Source of the DNA: Sinorhizobium sp. 8-89
GTDB lineage: Bacteria; Pseudomonadota; Alphaproteobacteria; Rhizobiales; Rhizobiaceae
Direction of reading: 5' to 3'
DNA length: 64,000 nucleotides
Assembly: GCF_030124325.1 (NCBI RefSeq)
Contig: NZ_JASKLR010000005.1
Location: forward strand, 62,001 to 126,000
Shown: positions 27,102-37,660 of the stretch, one piece after another
How positions within the stretch are numbered: position 1 is the first letter of the stretch
Layout: every line of letters starts with the position of its first letter
The notes under the pieces: generated by a model
Told to the model about the DNA's origin: nothing
Seen by the model: the letters and a program-made list of their open reading frames with translations, nothing else
Databases searched by the model: none
Translations under genes and position numbers: made by a program

Positions 27102-30100
27102 TCAGTGGAAGTTGCGCCCTTTCGGCATGACATCGGCCACGTCGGTTGTCGCTTCCGCGTGCTGATTTGGGCGAGCGGGCAAGGCCAGGCGCAATTGTTT
27201 AAGCGCTTTCTTTTCGCGAGCGTCGGCCGTCTGCCGCAAGGCCTCGTCCGTACGGTCGTTGGCTCCGAAACGCCGTGCTTCGTTGCGCAAGAGGCCGAGC
27301 ATGGGCGTTATGTCCTCGACATGTTCCGCGACCACATGGATGACACCGCTTTCGCTCTGTAAGCGACCACGGATCTTCACAAGCCGCGAGCCCATGACCT
27401 GCGCCCGGTATTTCTCGAACATCCTTTCCCAGACGATGATATTGGCGACGCCGGTCTCGTCCTCGATCGTCATGAAGATGACGCCCTTGGCAGAACCCGG
27501 ACGCTGGCGAACGAGCACAAGGCCGGCGACAGTGACCCTTCGTCCTGTTGCGGTCTGCGCCAGATCGCGATTGGGAACTATGCCCATTCGCGAGAAATCG
27601 CCCCGCATGAAGGAAACAGGATGAGCTTTCAGCGAAAGCGTCAGGTAGCGGTAGTCGTTGATGACATGCTCCCCGGGAAGCATGTCGGGCAGAGTGACCG
27701 CGGGTTCGGCCCGCAGATCCGCAGAACCCCCGCCATCGAAAAGCGGCAGGCGCTCGACCGCCGACGCCTCATCCAGGGCCTTCACGGCCCAGAGAGCTGC
27801 GCGCCGGTCGAGGCCGATGGAGCGGAAGGCATCCGCATCCGCAAGGCGCTCCAGAACGGAGCGGGTAAGCCCGGAACGGATCCAGAGATCGTGGATGGAG
27901 CGGTATCCCCTACCCCGGCGCGCAACGAGCGCATCTATATCCTTTTGCCTTAGTCCCTTGACCAGCCTGAAACCGAGCCGGACCGCCTTTTGCGTCTTGA
28001 TCACATTCTCCATTTCGGCATGACGCCGATGGATCGCCTTCCTGTCGAACGGGCCGTCACCTTCGAGCAAAGCGTCCCAGTTCGAGTGATTGATGTCGAC
28101 CGGCAGGACCTTGACCCCGTGTTCGCGGGCATCGCGCACGAGCTGTGCGGGTGCATAAAAGCCCATCGGCTGCGAATTCAGGAGTGCCGCGCAGAAGATA
28201 TCCGGATAATAGGCCTTGAACCAGGACGAGGCATAGACGAGGGAAGCGAAGGAGGCGGCATGGCTTTCGGGAAAGCCGTATTCGCCGAAGCCTTCGATCT
28301 GCTTGAAGCAGCGCTCGGCAAAATCCTTCTCGTAACCATTCCTGACCATGCCATCGATCATTTTCTGTTTGAACGTATGGATGGTGCCGGTCCGCTTGAA
28401 GGTCGCCATGGCGCGGCGCAGGAGATCGGCTTCACTGGGTGAAAAACCGGCGGCCGTGATCGCGATCTGCATCGCCTGCTCCTGAAACAACGGCACGCCG
28501 AGCGTCCTTTCCAGGACCGCCTTCAATTCCGGTTTCGGATATTCGACCGGCTCCTGTCTTTTCCGCTGCGCCTCGCGTCGTTTTAGGTAGGGATGCACCA
28601 TGTTGCCCTGGATAGGGCCCGGGCGAACGATCGCGACCTCGATCACCAGATCATACATTTCGCGCGGCTGGAGGCGAGGCAGCATGCTCATCTGCGCGCG
28701 GCTTTCGATCTGGAAGACGCCGATCGTGTCGGCGCGGCAGATCATGTCGTAAACGCGGTCCTGATGATCCTCGTAGATTTCGGCGAGCGTTTTCGGCTCT
28801 CCGTAATGCCCCTCCAGTAACTTGAAGGCCTTGGCGAGGCAGGTCAGCATGCCGAGTGCCAGCACGTCGACCTTGAGGATCTTCAACTGGTCGAGATCGT
28901 CCTTGTCCCATTCGATCATGTAACGATCGGGCATGGCCGTGTTCATGATCGGCACAACCTCGTCGAGCCTGTCGCGGGTGATCACGAAGCCGCCGACATG
29001 CTGCGACAGGTGCCGCGGAAAGTTCATGAGCAGGCTGGCATAGCCAAGAACGCGCTTGGTGAGCGGCTCCGACGCATCGAGACCCGCACCCTTCGCCTGC
29101 TCCTGCGTGAAGGGCGAGGTTCCCCAGCCCCAGATCGAACTGACGAGAGCGGACTGGACATCCTCCGAAAGGCCAAACGCCTTGGCGACTTCGCGCCCGG
29201 CGGAGCGCGAGCGATAGCTGATGACCGCGGCAGTCAGACCGGCATGCTCCCTGCCGTAGGTTCTATAGATATATTGGATGACCTCTTCGCGACGCTCGTG
29301 CTCGAAGTCGACATCGATATCGGGCGGCTCGTCGCGATCGCGTGACAGGAACCGGTCGAACAGGAGCGTGAACTTCTGCGGGTCGACCTCGGTGATGCCG
29401 AGACAGAAACAGACCGAGGAATTGGCGGCGGACCCCCGCCCCTGACAAAGAATTTTCTCACTGCGGGCAAACTTCACCAGCTTATGGACGGTCAGAAAAT
29501 AAGGTTCGTATTTCTTGTCGCTGATGAGTTCCAGCTCGTATTCGATCTGCCGCTTCACCTTTTCCGGCACGCCGGCGGGATAACGTTCCGCCGCGCCTTC
29601 GTCGACAAGCCGCCTCAAGGTTTGCGCCGGCGTCTCGCCTTTGGTGTTTTCGTCCGGATATTGATGGCTGAGCTCGTCGAGATTGAAGGCGAGTTGCTTG
29701 AAGAACTTGCGCGCATTGTCGATAGCCTCGGGATAATCGCTGAAGAGCCGGGCCATTTCCTTCGGTCCCTTCAGGTGCCTCTCGGCATTCTTCTGAAGAA
29801 GGAAGCCGGCGCTCTCGATCGTCACATGTTCCCGAATGGCGGTGACGACATCCGCCAGCGGCCTGTACTGCGGATCGTGATAGAGCGCGTCATTGGTGGC
29901 CAGAAGCCGGACACCGCTCTTCCGGGCGAACGTGGCAAGAACGGCAAAATCATGCCGGTCGAAGCCGTCGTAACGCGGCGTCATTCCGAGATAGAGCCTG
30001 TTGCCCGCATGCTGCTGCAATTTCTCCAGGATATCTCCAAGAAAGCCTGCGTCCGGTCGCCCCTCGCCCTGCATGACGATAAGGAGAAGATCCTCCTGCC

Positions 30101-30455
30101 ACTCCAAAAGATCCGCGAGATAAAGCGTGCAGTCACCCTTCTTCGAGCGCAGGTTTCCGGTGCTGAGCAGGCGGCACAGATGCCCCCACCCTCTCCGGTT
30201 TCTCGGATAGGCAAGGATATCCGGCGTGCCGTCGGCAAAAACCAGGCGAGCGCCCGGCTGGAAAGGATAGCCCTCCACCTTTGCCTTGGCATGGGCCCGG
30301 ACGACGCCCGCGACGCTGTTGCGATCGGCGATGCCGAGACCAGCAAGCCCGACCTTCTTGGCGAAGACGATCATTTCCTCAGCGGGCGCTGCTCCTTCGA
30401 GAAAGGAGAAATTCGTGCGCGCGCCAAGTTCGTAGAAGACAGGATCCGCGCTCAT
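27102..30455 (-). CDS. dnaE2: Error-prone DNA polymerase DnaE2
   Basis: 1117 residues. The PHP domain is at about 6-190 ([14 protein letters not shown] opens it). The polymerase core includes [15 protein letters not shown] with its catalytic Asp residues, and [17 protein letters not shown]. The fingers, HhH and OB-fold regions follow, ending without the tau-binding tail of DnaE1. It is the translesion polymerase of the ImuA-ImuB-DnaE2 mutasome. The ATG at 30455 overlaps the imuB stop (ATGA). It is the last gene of the SOS cassette, whose LexA box lies in front of imuA. Confidence 0.96.
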   Translation of the reverse strand: MSADPVFYELGARTNFSFLEGAAPAEEMIVFAKKVGLAGLGIADRNSVAGVVRAHAKAKVEGYPFQPGARLVFADGTPDILAYPRNRRGWGHLCRLLSTGNLRSKKGDCTLYLADLLEWQEDLLLIVMQGEGRPDAGFLGDILEKLQQHAGNRLYLGMTPRYDGFDRHDFAVLATFARKSGVRLLATNDALYHDPQYRPLADVVTAIREHVTIESAGFLLQKNAERHLKGPKEMARLFSDYPEAIDNARKFFKQLAFNLDELSHQYPDENTKGETPAQTLRRLVDEGAAERYPAGVPEKVKRQIEYELELISDKKYEPYFLTVHKLVKFARSEKILCQGRGSAANSSVCFCLGITEVDPQKFTLLFDRFLSRDRDEPPDIDVDFEHERREEVIQYIYRTYGREHAGLTAAVISYRSRSAGREVAKAFGLSEDVQSALVSSIWGWGTSPFTQEQAKGAGLDASEPLTKRVLGYASLLMNFPRHLSQHVGGFVITRDRLDEVVPIMNTAMPDRYMIEWDKDDLDQLKILKVDVLALGMLTCLAKAFKLLEGHYGEPKTLAEIYEDHQDRVYDMICRADTIGVFQIESRAQMSMLPRLQPREMYDLVIEVAIVRPGPIQGNMVHPYLKRREAQRKRQEPVEYPKPELKAVLERTLGVPLFQEQAMQIAITAAGFSPSEADLLRRAMATFKRTGTIHTFKQKMIDGMVRNGYEKDFAERCFKQIEGFGEYGFPESHAASFASLVYASSWFKAYYPDIFCAALLNSQPMGFYAPAQLVRDAREHGVKVLPVDINHSNWDALLEGDGPFDRKAIHRRHAEMENVIKTQKAVRLGFRLVKGLRQKDIDALVARRGRGYRSIHDLWIRSGLTRSVLERLADADAFRSIGLDRRAALWAVKALDEASAVERLPLFDGGGSADLRAEPAVTLPDMLPGEHVINDYRYLTLSLKAHPVSFMRGDFSRMGIVPNRDLAQTATGRRVTVAGLVLVRQRPGSAKGVIFMTIEDETGVANIIVWERMFEKYRAQVMGSRLVKIRGRLQSESGVIHVVAEHVEDITPMLGLLRNEARRFGANDRTDEALRQTADAREKKALKQLRLALPARPNQHAEATTDVADVMPKGRNFH

Positions 30456-32065
30456 GCGAAAACTCCGTGCATGAACCAGCGGGGCGAGGAGGTCTCCCGT
30501 CCGTAAAGGCCCTCGCGGAACAGCCAGAAACGGCGGCCTTCCTGATCCTCGACCCGGAAGTAATCGCGCGTGGGATGGTCCTCTCCATCGATCCACCATT
30601 CGGCGGCGATCCGCTCCGGCCCCTCGGCGCGGGCGACGCGATACTGGGTCTTGCGCCAGTTGAAGCTGCGCGGCGCGCCCTCGGGTACTTCGGCCGTCGC
30701 TTCGACAAGTTCAGGATGCGTGAAAATCCTGAGCGGGCGGTTTTCGGGACAGGCTTTTTCATCGACCGGACGAGGCTCCATGACCGCCGCGACATCCGTC
30801 AAGGGAGCAAATCCGCCGGAGCGTTCCGGCAGATGGCTTTCGGCAAGGATCGCAAACGTCAGGCAATCCGACCCGAAGCGCGCACATAGCTTGTCGGCGA
30901 AGGCGGCCAGCGGCTGGCTTTCATCGGGAATTCCGGAAAAATCCTCTTGGGCAGGATCGAGCCTTTCGCTTCTAAGGACTGAAAGCCGGAGGATCTCGAA
31001 ACCATATCCGGCATCAAGGTCGTCATGAACCGCCTGCAATCGCTCGCGAAAGAGAGCCGCGATCCGATCGGCATCGTTCAAGGGGACGGCTGCATGCGCC
31101 TGAACGCGGAAGACCCGGCCATCGACGCGAATGAGGAGAAGCTCGAACAGCCGCCCGCCTTCGCCATGTCGCTCCAGAGAGAGGCGGACATCGTTGGAAA
31201 GATGGCGTGCCAGTTCAAGAATGTGCTCTTCTTCCTGAAGCGGCTCGGCAAGCCGGCGTTCGGCGGAAAAACTCGGCACGGGGAGACGCGGTGAGAGAGG
31301 CTCGTCCTCGTGGCCTCTCGCCTGATCGAGCCGCAGGAGAAGAGAAGGACCGAAGCGGCGGGCCAGAGGCGCGCGCGGCGCCTGGAGAAGATCACCGACT
31401 TGCTTCAACCCGACCCGCTCGAGCAGGGCGGTGGTTTCCGCCGGCAGGCGCAGCGCGGCGACCGGCAAGGGCGCGAGAAACCTTTCAGCATCCTCGGGCC
31501 GGATGACGGCAGCATCGCCATAGCGGGCAACCGCCCAGGAGAGACCGGCAGAGGAGGAGATTACCGCCCGCGCCTCGATGCCGAGCAGGAAGAGGCGCGA
31601 AAGCACATCGTCGACAAGCGCCTTCTCGCCGCCGTGAAGATGGGCGCAGCCGGTGATGTCGAGGAACAGGCCATCCTTTCCGTCGAGCGCGACCAGCGGC
31701 GTATAGCGGTCGCACCAGTCGGCAAGCCCTTCCAGGAAGGCCCGATCCGCCGCCGGATCATCGATGATCACGTCGAGCGACGGGCACATGGCGCGGGCCT
31801 CCGCCGCCCCCTGGCCCCGCTTCAGACCCACCCGCTCGGCAAGCGTGTCGAGCGCGACGAGCCGCATGGCATTGTCGATCTTGGCGGCAAAAACGACGGG
31901 CGGATGATCAGGACGCCCGTGCGAAAGCCAGGAGGCGCCCCATCGAATCCGCGCCACTCGATCGGCCGACAGATGCGGAAAATGGATCGACAGAATTCGC
32001 TGGTTGCCCGTCTGCCGGAGGAGCGACGGACTGGTGCTGCTCGAGGGGGTAGAAGCGGCGGTCAT
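30452..32065 (-). CDS. imuB: ImuB, catalytically inactive Y-family polymerase-like protein
   Basis: 537 residues from ATG 32065 (ATG 32071 is equally possible). [20 protein letters not shown] aligns with the Y-family start, but the acidic catalytic motif (DMD in active enzymes) is replaced by HFPHL, as known for ImuB. The fingers/palm and little-finger domains follow, then a long C-terminal region that binds ImuA and DnaE2. It also binds the sliding clamp. Its start lies about 158 bases inside imuA in another frame, an unusually long overlap; no better start is seen nearer the imuA stop. Confidence 0.92.
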   Translation of the reverse strand: MTAASTPSSSTSPSLLRQTGNQRILSIHFPHLSADRVARIRWGASWLSHGRPDHPPVVFAAKIDNAMRLVALDTLAERVGLKRGQGAAEARAMCPSLDVIIDDPAADRAFLEGLADWCDRYTPLVALDGKDGLFLDITGCAHLHGGEKALVDDVLSRLFLLGIEARAVISSSAGLSWAVARYGDAAVIRPEDAERFLAPLPVAALRLPAETTALLERVGLKQVGDLLQAPRAPLARRFGPSLLLRLDQARGHEDEPLSPRLPVPSFSAERRLAEPLQEEEHILELARHLSNDVRLSLERHGEGGRLFELLLIRVDGRVFRVQAHAAVPLNDADRIAALFRERLQAVHDDLDAGYGFEILRLSVLRSERLDPAQEDFSGIPDESQPLAAFADKLCARFGSDCLTFAILAESHLPERSGGFAPLTDVAAVMEPRPVDEKACPENRPLRIFTHPELVEATAEVPEGAPRSFNWRKTQYRVARAEGPERIAAEWWIDGEDHPTRDYFRVEDQEGRRFWLFREGLYGRETSSPRWFMHGVFA

Positions 32066-32861
32066 GGGCATTCCATTCCAGAAAGATATCAGCAGAAGCG
32101 TAAGCCCTGCTTTTTTCGACAAGGACGTGAAAGGCTGGATGGCCGATGCTGCCGCAAAGCATCGAACCATCCGGAAGCGGACGCTCGCCCGCAAATGCCG
32201 GTTTGATCTGAAGCCGGAAGAAGGCGCTGCTTGCCTCCGCCTCGCCCGCCTGCCGGAATACGAGAAGAGGCACTCCGCCCGTCCGGGCCCTTACATGCAG
32301 GCGCCTGCTCTCGCTCAAGGCGAGACAGTCGGGATTGCCGCGGATTTCCAGAATGACGGCCGCAAAGACCGGCACCGAAAGAGCCGCTTCGGCAATCCAG
32401 AGCGCATCCTTGACCGTGCGTACCGAAACGAACAGGAAACGCTCGATGTCGAGCCCATAGGACTTGAGGCCCGGTGCGTATGGAAGCCCGGCCTCGCGAG
32501 AGGCAAAGGTCTGGCTGATCCACAGGATCGGCGCGAGATGCCCCTTCTCCTTCTTCATTCGCTGACAAAGCACCGCAAGCGCCGTCACGAAGCCGGCGGC
32601 AGCACCCGCATCGCGCGTTTCGGCATTGCGGATTTCCGTCATGCCTTCGAGCGGCAGCCCGCCGTCGAGCACGTCATCAAGCTCAGGGACGCCAAGGGGC
32701 AGGACCTTGTTGCGGGACGCCTCCCCCCTCTTGCGCCGGAAACCGGCAGGATCGGCCGCCTTGGCTGCACGCACGATTCCCGGCAGCCGGCGGTTTTCAA
32801 TCTGCGCTATGGTTTCGCGGAGGGAAAGAACGGTTTCCCGCTGCACGGCTTTCTCGGCCAT
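31908..32861 (-). CDS. imuA: ImuA, RecA-like SOS mutagenesis protein
   Basis: 317 residues. LPLGVPELDDVLDGGLPLEG followed by MTEI is the typical ImuA/SulA-like opening of a RecA fold. The strands around ILWISQTFASREAG and FLFVSVRTVKDALWIAEAAL follow. It joins ImuB and DnaE2 in damage-induced mutagenesis. I use the ATG at 32861 (GGTGGAG 8 bases upstream) because the LexA box at 32882-32896 almost touches the GTG start at 32876. Its 3' part overlaps imuB. Lead gene of imuA-imuB-dnaE2. Confidence 0.92.
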   Translation of the reverse strand: MAEKAVQRETVLSLRETIAQIENRRLPGIVRAAKAADPAGFRRKRGEASRNKVLPLGVPELDDVLDGGLPLEGMTEIRNAETRDAGAAAGFVTALAVLCQRMKKEKGHLAPILWISQTFASREAGLPYAPGLKSYGLDIERFLFVSVRTVKDALWIAEAALSVPVFAAVILEIRGNPDCLALSESRRLHVRARTGGVPLLVFRQAGEAEASSAFFRLQIKPAFAGERPLPDGSMLCGSIGHPAFHVLVEKSRAYASADIFLEWNAHDRRFYPLEQHQSVAPPADGQPANSVDPFSASVGRSSGADSMGRLLAFARAS

Positions 32862-32881
32862 GACGGTCGGCTCCACCAGAT

Positions 32882-32896
32882 GTTCATGTTATGTTC
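32882..32896 (-). promoter_or_regulatory. LexA (SOS) box of imuA-imuB-dnaE2
   Basis: GTTC-N7-GTTC at exact spacing (GTTCATGTTATGTTC), the alphaproteobacterial LexA operator. It lies 20 bases before the imuA ATG, where bound LexA would block transcription. Confidence 0.85.
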
Positions 32897-33027
32897 TTAT
32901 GGATTCCAGAGCCTGCGGTAAGAGTCAACAACCAAGTTTGAGAATTTATTCCTGATCCCTGCCTGAACCGAATTCAACACTCGAAAAATAAAGGCGAAAT
33001 CGTTATATGAGGCAACAAGGAGTGCCC

Positions 33028-33462
33028 ATGGCCCGCATTGACCAAACCGATGATTGGCGGGAACGCCACGCACCGACGCTCAGCACATTCGAACTGCTTG
33101 CGCTTGAAGCCTATAGCCATCTGCCGGAGGAATTCCGCAAGCTGACGACCGACCTCATTATCGAAGTCGCCGATTTTCCGAGCGACGACGTCTTCGAAGA
33201 CATGGCGCTTGAAACGCCTTTCGATCTGCTTGGGCTGTTCGAAGGCCGCGGAATCGGCGAACGCTTCACCATGGAGACCGGCCAGTTTCCGAACCGGATC
33301 ACGCTCTATCGCCGTCCGATCCTCGACTATTGGGCGGAAAACGAGGAAACGCTGGGCGACATCATCACCCATGTGCTGATCCATGAGATCGGCCACCATT
33401 TCGGCCTTTCCGACGACGACATGGAGCGGATCGAGGCAAGCGTGGAACACGTGGGCGGCTAG
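33028..33462 (+). CDS. Zincin-like metallopeptidase family protein (DUF1025)
   Basis: 144 residues. The C-terminal HEIGHHFGLSDDDMERIE contains the HExxH zinc motif and the extended HExGHHFGLSDxD pattern of this small family. TLYRRPILDYW and a conserved VxIEVADFP-like strand precede it. A metallopeptidase function is inferred from the motif; the physiological substrate is unknown. AAGGAG lies 6 bases before the ATG at 33028. It is divergent from imuA, with about 165 bases between the two starts. Confidence 0.88.
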   Translation: MARIDQTDDWRERHAPTLSTFELLALEAYSHLPEEFRKLTTDLIIEVADFPSDDVFEDMALETPFDLLGLFEGRGIGERFTMETGQFPNRITLYRRPILDYWAENEETLGDIITHVLIHEIGHHFGLSDDDMERIEASVEHVGG

Positions 33463-33484
33463 AGCCACGGTTTTCTGCTCATTG

Positions 33485-33534
33485 CCCCTCATCCGGCCCG
33501 CCGGCCTCCTTCTCCCCGCATGCGGGGCGAAGGG
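33485..33534 (-). repeat. CCCTCACCC/CCCCG palindromic repeat, partial copy
   Basis: Contains CCCCTCATCCGGCC and CTCCTTCTCCCCGCATGCGGGG, matching the distal half of the fuller copies at 43938-44044 and 53139-53250 but inverted. It lies between convergent genes. Confidence 0.65.
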
Positions 33535-33573
33535 CTGCGCTATGGCTTTGATCCGCCTGTTGGCTCAAGCATG

Positions 33574-33762
33574 CTAATCTTCGAGCTTGCGTGCCTCCGA
33601 CACGAGCATGATCGGAACCCCGTCGCGGATCGGATAAGCGAGGCGCGCCTTTTCGGAAATCAGCTCCTGCGCTTCGGCGTCATAGCTCAGCCGCCCCTTC
33701 GTAAGCGGGCACACGAGCAGTTCGAGGAGTTTCGGATCGACCTTGCTTGCATTGATATCCAT
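33574..33762 (-). CDS. Trm112-like protein (UPF0434/YcaR family)
   Basis: 62 residues. [17 protein letters not shown] and [13 protein letters not shown] are the two conserved blocks of the family. Trm112 proteins activate methyltransferases in eukaryotes and archaea; the bacterial members are small and mostly unstudied. Only one Cys is present, so the zinc site of the eukaryotic protein is absent. The ATG at 33762 gives the family length; the frame is open 51 bases upstream. It lies 10 bases after the LON-domain gene in the same direction. Confidence 0.88.
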   Translation of the reverse strand: MDINASKVDPKLLELLVCPLTKGRLSYDAEAQELISEKARLAYPIRDGVPIMLVSEARKLED

Positions 33763-33772
33763 GCTTTGCCAC

Positions 33773-34453
33773 TTACTGCAGGATGTTGTCGAGGTCGCCG
33801 AAATTGCGGGCAAGCACGATCTCGGTGATCGCGATCAGCGTTTCGGCGCGCGTCTTGAGGTCGGGGGCTTCGAGCAGCGCCTGCTTTTCCGCCGGGCCGT
33901 AGGGCGACATCATCGCCATGGAATTGACGAGCGTGCGGTTACTCGCCCGTTCCACGCTTTCCCAATCCGCTTCCAGCTTGTTGGCATCGAGATAGGCCCT
34001 GAAGGCGGCAAGCAGCGCCTCGCGGTCGACAAGGCTCTCGTCGTCCGGGTTTTCGAGGTCGGTTGCGAAAGGACCGATGCGGAAGCGGCGGTAGCCGCGA
34101 CAACCGGCGACCTCGGCGAAGAGCCGATAGCGGCAGACGCCGGTGAGCGATGTGATGTAGCGCCCGTCGCCCGTTTCCGCAAACGACGTGATCCGCCCGA
34201 TGCAGCCGACCTGACAGAGCGCCGGCACGGGCGAGGAGTCGATATCGTTCCGCCCCTCGGAGAAGGAAGGCTGGACAATGCCGATCAGGCGATTGCCGGC
34301 GAGCGCATCATCGAACATCGCAAGATAGCGCGGTTCGAAAATATTGAGTGGGAGCTGCGCGCCGGGAAGCAGGAGCGCGCCCGTCAGCGGAAATACCGGA
34401 ATAATCTCCGGCAAGTCCTTAGGACCGAGATAGCGCGCATTTCCGACATGCAT
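33773..34453 (-). CDS. LON peptidase N-terminal-domain protein
   Basis: 226 residues. [20 protein letters not shown] followed by [10 protein letters not shown] is the opening of the Lon substrate-binding (PUA-like) domain, and [14 protein letters not shown] and RYRLF strands follow. There is no ATPase or protease domain, so this is the stand-alone LON-N type whose role is not established. The ATG at 34453 is used; the frame is open 54 bases further. It is likely in one unit with the thioredoxin gene upstream (118 bases) and the Trm112-like gene downstream. Confidence 0.9.
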   Translation of the reverse strand: MHVGNARYLGPKDLPEIIPVFPLTGALLLPGAQLPLNIFEPRYLAMFDDALAGNRLIGIVQPSFSEGRNDIDSSPVPALCQVGCIGRITSFAETGDGRYITSLTGVCRYRLFAEVAGCRGYRRFRIGPFATDLENPDDESLVDREALLAAFRAYLDANKLEADWESVERASNRTLVNSMAMMSPYGPAEKQALLEAPDLKTRAETLIAITEIVLARNFGDLDNILQ

Positions 34454-34571
34454 TCCGTTGGACCTTGCAGATACCGGCTTGCCGCGCCAGGCGCGGCCAC
34501 CGCTCAAGAAATGGTGCGTCCCTCGAAAATCTCAAGGGAGAAACACACGGATCCTGCTGCAGTCTTGCCGC

Positions 34572-35549
34572 TTAAGAGAAAAGAATCGATGAAAGCTTGC
34601 GCCGCGCGGCGACTGTCGCCGGGTCCTTGGGTCCCCAGACTTCGAAGAAGCCCAGGAGTTCGCGCCGTGCGCCATCATCTTCGAAGCTGCGGTCGCGCTT
34701 CATGATCAACAGTAGGTGTTCGGCCGCGGCATTCCGGTCGCCTTCGACATTGCGGATCTTGGCAAGCTTCAGCCGCGCCGCGTGGTCATCCGGATTGAGC
34801 GCCAGCTGATGTTCGAGCGCCGTCGGGTCGCCGAGCTTGCGTGCCTCTTCGATCTGCTCGAGCTTCTTCGACACGGCGCCGACGGCTGCGTCCTTTGCGA
34901 GCTCTTCCGGAAGTTCCGAAAGCGCCTCGCGCGCCTCGGCAAGCTGTCCAAGCGCAATCATGCATTCGACCATGCCGGCAATGGCGGTGGCATTTTCCGG
35001 TTCCGCCTGCAGCACGGCGCCATAGAGGCCGGCCGCGTTTTCCGCCTCACCGGCATCGAGCAGTGCCTTGGCATCGGTAAGGGCGGCTTCGATCTCGGCC
35101 TTGCCATCGCTCACGGCTGGCCCGGCGATGCGGTCGATGAACTGCCGGATCTGGCTTTCGGGAACGGCGCCCATGAAGCCGTCGACCGGCCGTCCGCCGA
35201 CAAAGGCAATGACGGCGGGGATCGACTGAATGCCGAGTTGGCCGGCGATCGAGGGATGGTCGTCGATGTTCATCTTGACGAGTTTCACCCGGCCGGCAGC
35301 TTCGGTCACGACCTTTTCGATCACCGGGGTCAGCTGCTTGCAGGGACCGCACCAGGGAGCCCAGAAGTCGACGAGAACCGGCTGCTGGCTCGAAGCTTCG
35401 AGCACGTCACGGGAGAAGGTAGCGGTGGTCGTTTCCTTGATCAGATCGCCCGCGGCTGCCGCTTTCGGCGCCGGCTGGCCGCCGAACGACGCCGAAGCCG
35501 TCATCTGGTTGCCGAAGGATCCTGCGTAGGGATTGTCGCTACCGCTCAT
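34572..35549 (-). CDS. CnoX/YbbN-like thioredoxin-TPR co-chaperone
   Basis: 325 residues. A thioredoxin domain (about 45-145) contains WAPWCGPCKQLTPVIE with an intact CxxC pair. TPR-like helices fill about 160-315 (the stretch LDAGEAENAAGLYGAVLQAE is one unit). This layout is that of CnoX (YbbN), a chaperedoxin that protects proteins from oxidation and hands them to GroEL or DnaK. Unlike the E. coli protein, whose active site is SxxC, both cysteines remain, so redox activity is likely. The ATG at 35549 has GAGAAG upstream. Confidence 0.9.
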   Translation of the reverse strand: MSGSDNPYAGSFGNQMTASASFGGQPAPKAAAAGDLIKETTTATFSRDVLEASSQQPVLVDFWAPWCGPCKQLTPVIEKVVTEAAGRVKLVKMNIDDHPSIAGQLGIQSIPAVIAFVGGRPVDGFMGAVPESQIRQFIDRIAGPAVSDGKAEIEAALTDAKALLDAGEAENAAGLYGAVLQAEPENATAIAGMVECMIALGQLAEAREALSELPEELAKDAAVGAVSKKLEQIEEARKLGDPTALEHQLALNPDDHAARLKLAKIRNVEGDRNAAAEHLLLIMKRDRSFEDDGARRELLGFFEVWGPKDPATVAARRKLSSILFS

Positions 35550-35607
35550 TCTTCTCTCCTCGCGGACTTGTCGTCCGACTTCATGCATTCGCGTCAAAGA
35601 TCGTATG

Positions 35608-36117
35608 TCAGGTCGTCACTTTCAAGACAAGCGGCTCATGTCCGGTTGCTTCCATGAAGCGCAGCATGTCCTTCGACGCGATCGAGGTCGTCTGGTCATT
35701 CGAAAGCGGATGGCAATTAATCGTGTCGAACGCCATCAGCGCTTCGTCGAGAATCATCTTCACATGGCCGCCCGTGTCGTTGATCGCGCCGAAGGCGGTC
35801 ACTGCGCCGGGGATGACGCCCAGATATTCCATCAGCTTTTCCGGCTTGCCGAAGGAGACCTTGCTCGCCGCGCCGATGGTCTGATGGACGGTCTTCAGGT
35901 CCACCGTCGCGTGCTCCTCGACGGTCAGCAGGAAATAATTGTTCTTTTTATCCTTCACGAACAGGTTCTTTGTATGTCCGCCGGGAATTTCATCGCGCAG
36001 CGCCACCGATTCGGCGACGGTGAAAACCGGTGCGTGCCGCTTCGTCTTGTGTTCGATACCAAGCTCGTCGAGAAAGCGGAACAGGTCTTCCGCGGTTTTC
36101 GGTTGCGCCTCGCTCAT
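35608..36117 (-). CDS. Prolyl-tRNA deacylase (ProX/PrdX, YbaK fold)
   Basis: 169 residues. HAPVFTVAESVALRDEIPGG and HTKNLFVKDKK are hallmarks of the YbaK/ProX editing domain. FGAINDTGGHV and the C-terminal GHEPLVLKV also fit. These free-standing enzymes hydrolyse mischarged Ala-tRNAPro or related species. GGAAGG lies upstream of the ATG at 36117. It is 58 bases upstream of the thioredoxin gene in the same direction and may share its transcript. Confidence 0.9.
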   Translation of the reverse strand: MSEAQPKTAEDLFRFLDELGIEHKTKRHAPVFTVAESVALRDEIPGGHTKNLFVKDKKNNYFLLTVEEHATVDLKTVHQTIGAASKVSFGKPEKLMEYLGVIPGAVTAFGAINDTGGHVKMILDEALMAFDTINCHPLSNDQTTSIASKDMLRFMEATGHEPLVLKVTT

Positions 36118-36352
36118 GCTCCAGATCCTTCCTGTCGTGGCGATTTTTCGCCCTGCTTTACGGAGAAGAGGCGCGCTCCGCAATCTCAGGTGCGGCGATT
36201 CTCATGGGTTGGAGCGGCATGCCGGCGGGACCACTCACACACGCCCTCACGCCGTCGCACACTCCACCGACATGCGTCAGTGGAAAACACTGGCATTTCC
36301 GGACTTTTGGCATGGTGCCGAAAAAATTCTTCGCATTTGCGTCATTTCCCTG

Positions 36353-36381
36353 TTGCATTTGAAAAAGGCTTAGGCCATATA
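36353..36381 (+). promoter_or_regulatory. Candidate promoter of tRNA-Gly
   Basis: TTGCAT at 36353-36358 and CATATA at 36376-36381, spaced by 17 bases, lie about 70 bases before the tRNA. Confidence 0.4.
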
Positions 36382-36448
36382 GCGCCCGTCGCCGCAAGAC
36401 GGGGCGGCACCCACGGTCCACCGACTACCCCCGGACCGCGGTTGATGA

Positions 36449-36523
36449 GCGGGTGTAGCTCAGGGGTAGAGCACAACCTTGCCAAGGTTGGGGTCGGGCG
36501 TTCGAATCGCCTCACCCGCTCCA
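36449..36523 (+). tRNA. tRNA-Gly (anticodon GCC)
   Basis: 75 nt with encoded CCA. The acceptor stem is GCGGGTG/CACCCGC, the D-arm AGCTCAGGGGTAGAGC, the anticodon loop TTGCCAA (GCC) and the T-arm GGGCGTTCGAATCGCCT. It reads GGC/GGU codons. It stands alone between the prolyl-tRNA deacylase and galM genes. Confidence 0.98.
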
Positions 36524-36637
36524 GTTTTCCAACCACTTCATTCCTTTTGATTTTCGGCCTGCTATCGCTGGGTCATGCTCGCGCAACGTGCAAATGCACG
36601 CTGCTCGGTTCTCATCGATTTTGGCCACCCGCTTCCC

Positions 36638-37660
36638 TCAGCTCTTCATGAAAACATAGTCCGTTTCCTGGCGCAGTGTTTCGCCCGGCCTGAGCACCGC
36701 GTTCGGGAAACCCTCGTGGTTGATGGCGTCGGGCCAGATCTGGGTTTCGAGGCAGAAGCCCGCGTAAGGGCCGTAGCGGCGGCCTTCCAGTCCCGGCACC
36801 GGCACGTTCAGCTTGACTCCGGTATAGAGCTGGATGCCGGGCTCGGTGGTCAGCACCTCCAGCGAGACGCCGGAATTGATGCTGCGCACCAGAGCCACGG
36901 AGCGTTTCTGCATCCGTTCCGGCGAGAGGCAGAAATTGTGGTCGAAGGGGCTGTTCTCGCCTTCCATCTGCCGCCGCATCGGGGTCATTTCCGTCAGGTC
37001 GAAGGCGGTGCCGACGACGGGCCGGATCTCGCCCGTCGGCACCTGCCGCTCGTCCGTCGGCAGGTAGTGGTCGGCGGCGATCATGATGTCATGGTCGAGC
37101 GCGTCGTCGCCGCCGTCGAGATTGAAATAGCTGTGCTGGCAGACATTGGCGAGAGTCGGCGCGTCGGCCTCGGTTTCGTAGACGACGTTCAATATACCGC
37201 CCGGCCGCAGCGCGTAGGTGCAGGTGACCGTGCAGTTTCCAGGATAGCCGGCCCGGCCCTCCGGATCGGTGATCCTGAACGTCACTCGGTCCTCTGCAAC
37301 GTCGACGATCGTCCAATTGCGCTTGGCGATATTATCGCTGCCACCATGGAGGTGGGTCACGCCCTTTTCGTTGAGTTCGAGTTGATAGGCCTTGCCGTCG
37401 AGCGTGAAGCGTCCGCCGCCGATGCGGTTGGCATTGCGCCCGGGGGTAGCGCCGAAATAGGACGAATGCGCGGGATAGCTGTCGAAATCCTCGAAACCCA
37501 AAACCAGGGGCGGCTGATGCCCTTCGAGCCGCAGGTCCTGGATGACCGCGCCCCAGGTAATCACCTTCGCCGTCAGGCCGCCGCCGGCGAGGGTCACGCG
37601 ATGGACCGGTTCACCGGAGGCGAGATGCCCGAAGATTTCAGTGCTCGCAGGCATTCCCAT
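36638..37660 (-). CDS. galM: Aldose 1-epimerase (galactose mutarotase)
   Basis: 340 residues, normal length. ATPGRNANRIGGGRFTLDG, THLHGGSDNIAKRNW and the catalytic-His segment NVCQHSYFNLDGG are family signatures; the catalytic Glu lies in YAGFCLETQIWPDA near the C-terminus. It interconverts alpha and beta forms of aldoses for entry into catabolism. GGGGAG lies upstream of the ATG. It is monocistronic here, convergent with the tRNA, and preceded by a gap that holds a degenerate RIME. Confidence 0.95.
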   Translation of the reverse strand: MGMPASTEIFGHLASGEPVHRVTLAGGGLTAKVITWGAVIQDLRLEGHQPPLVLGFEDFDSYPAHSSYFGATPGRNANRIGGGRFTLDGKAYQLELNEKGVTHLHGGSDNIAKRNWTIVDVAEDRVTFRITDPEGRAGYPGNCTVTCTYALRPGGILNVVYETEADAPTLANVCQHSYFNLDGGDDALDHDIMIAADHYLPTDERQVPTGEIRPVVGTAFDLTEMTPMRRQMEGENSPFDHNFCLSPERMQKRSVALVRSINSGVSLEVLTTEPGIQLYTGVKLNVPVPGLEGRRYGPYAGFCLETQIWPDAINHEGFPNAVLRPGETLRQETDYVFMKS

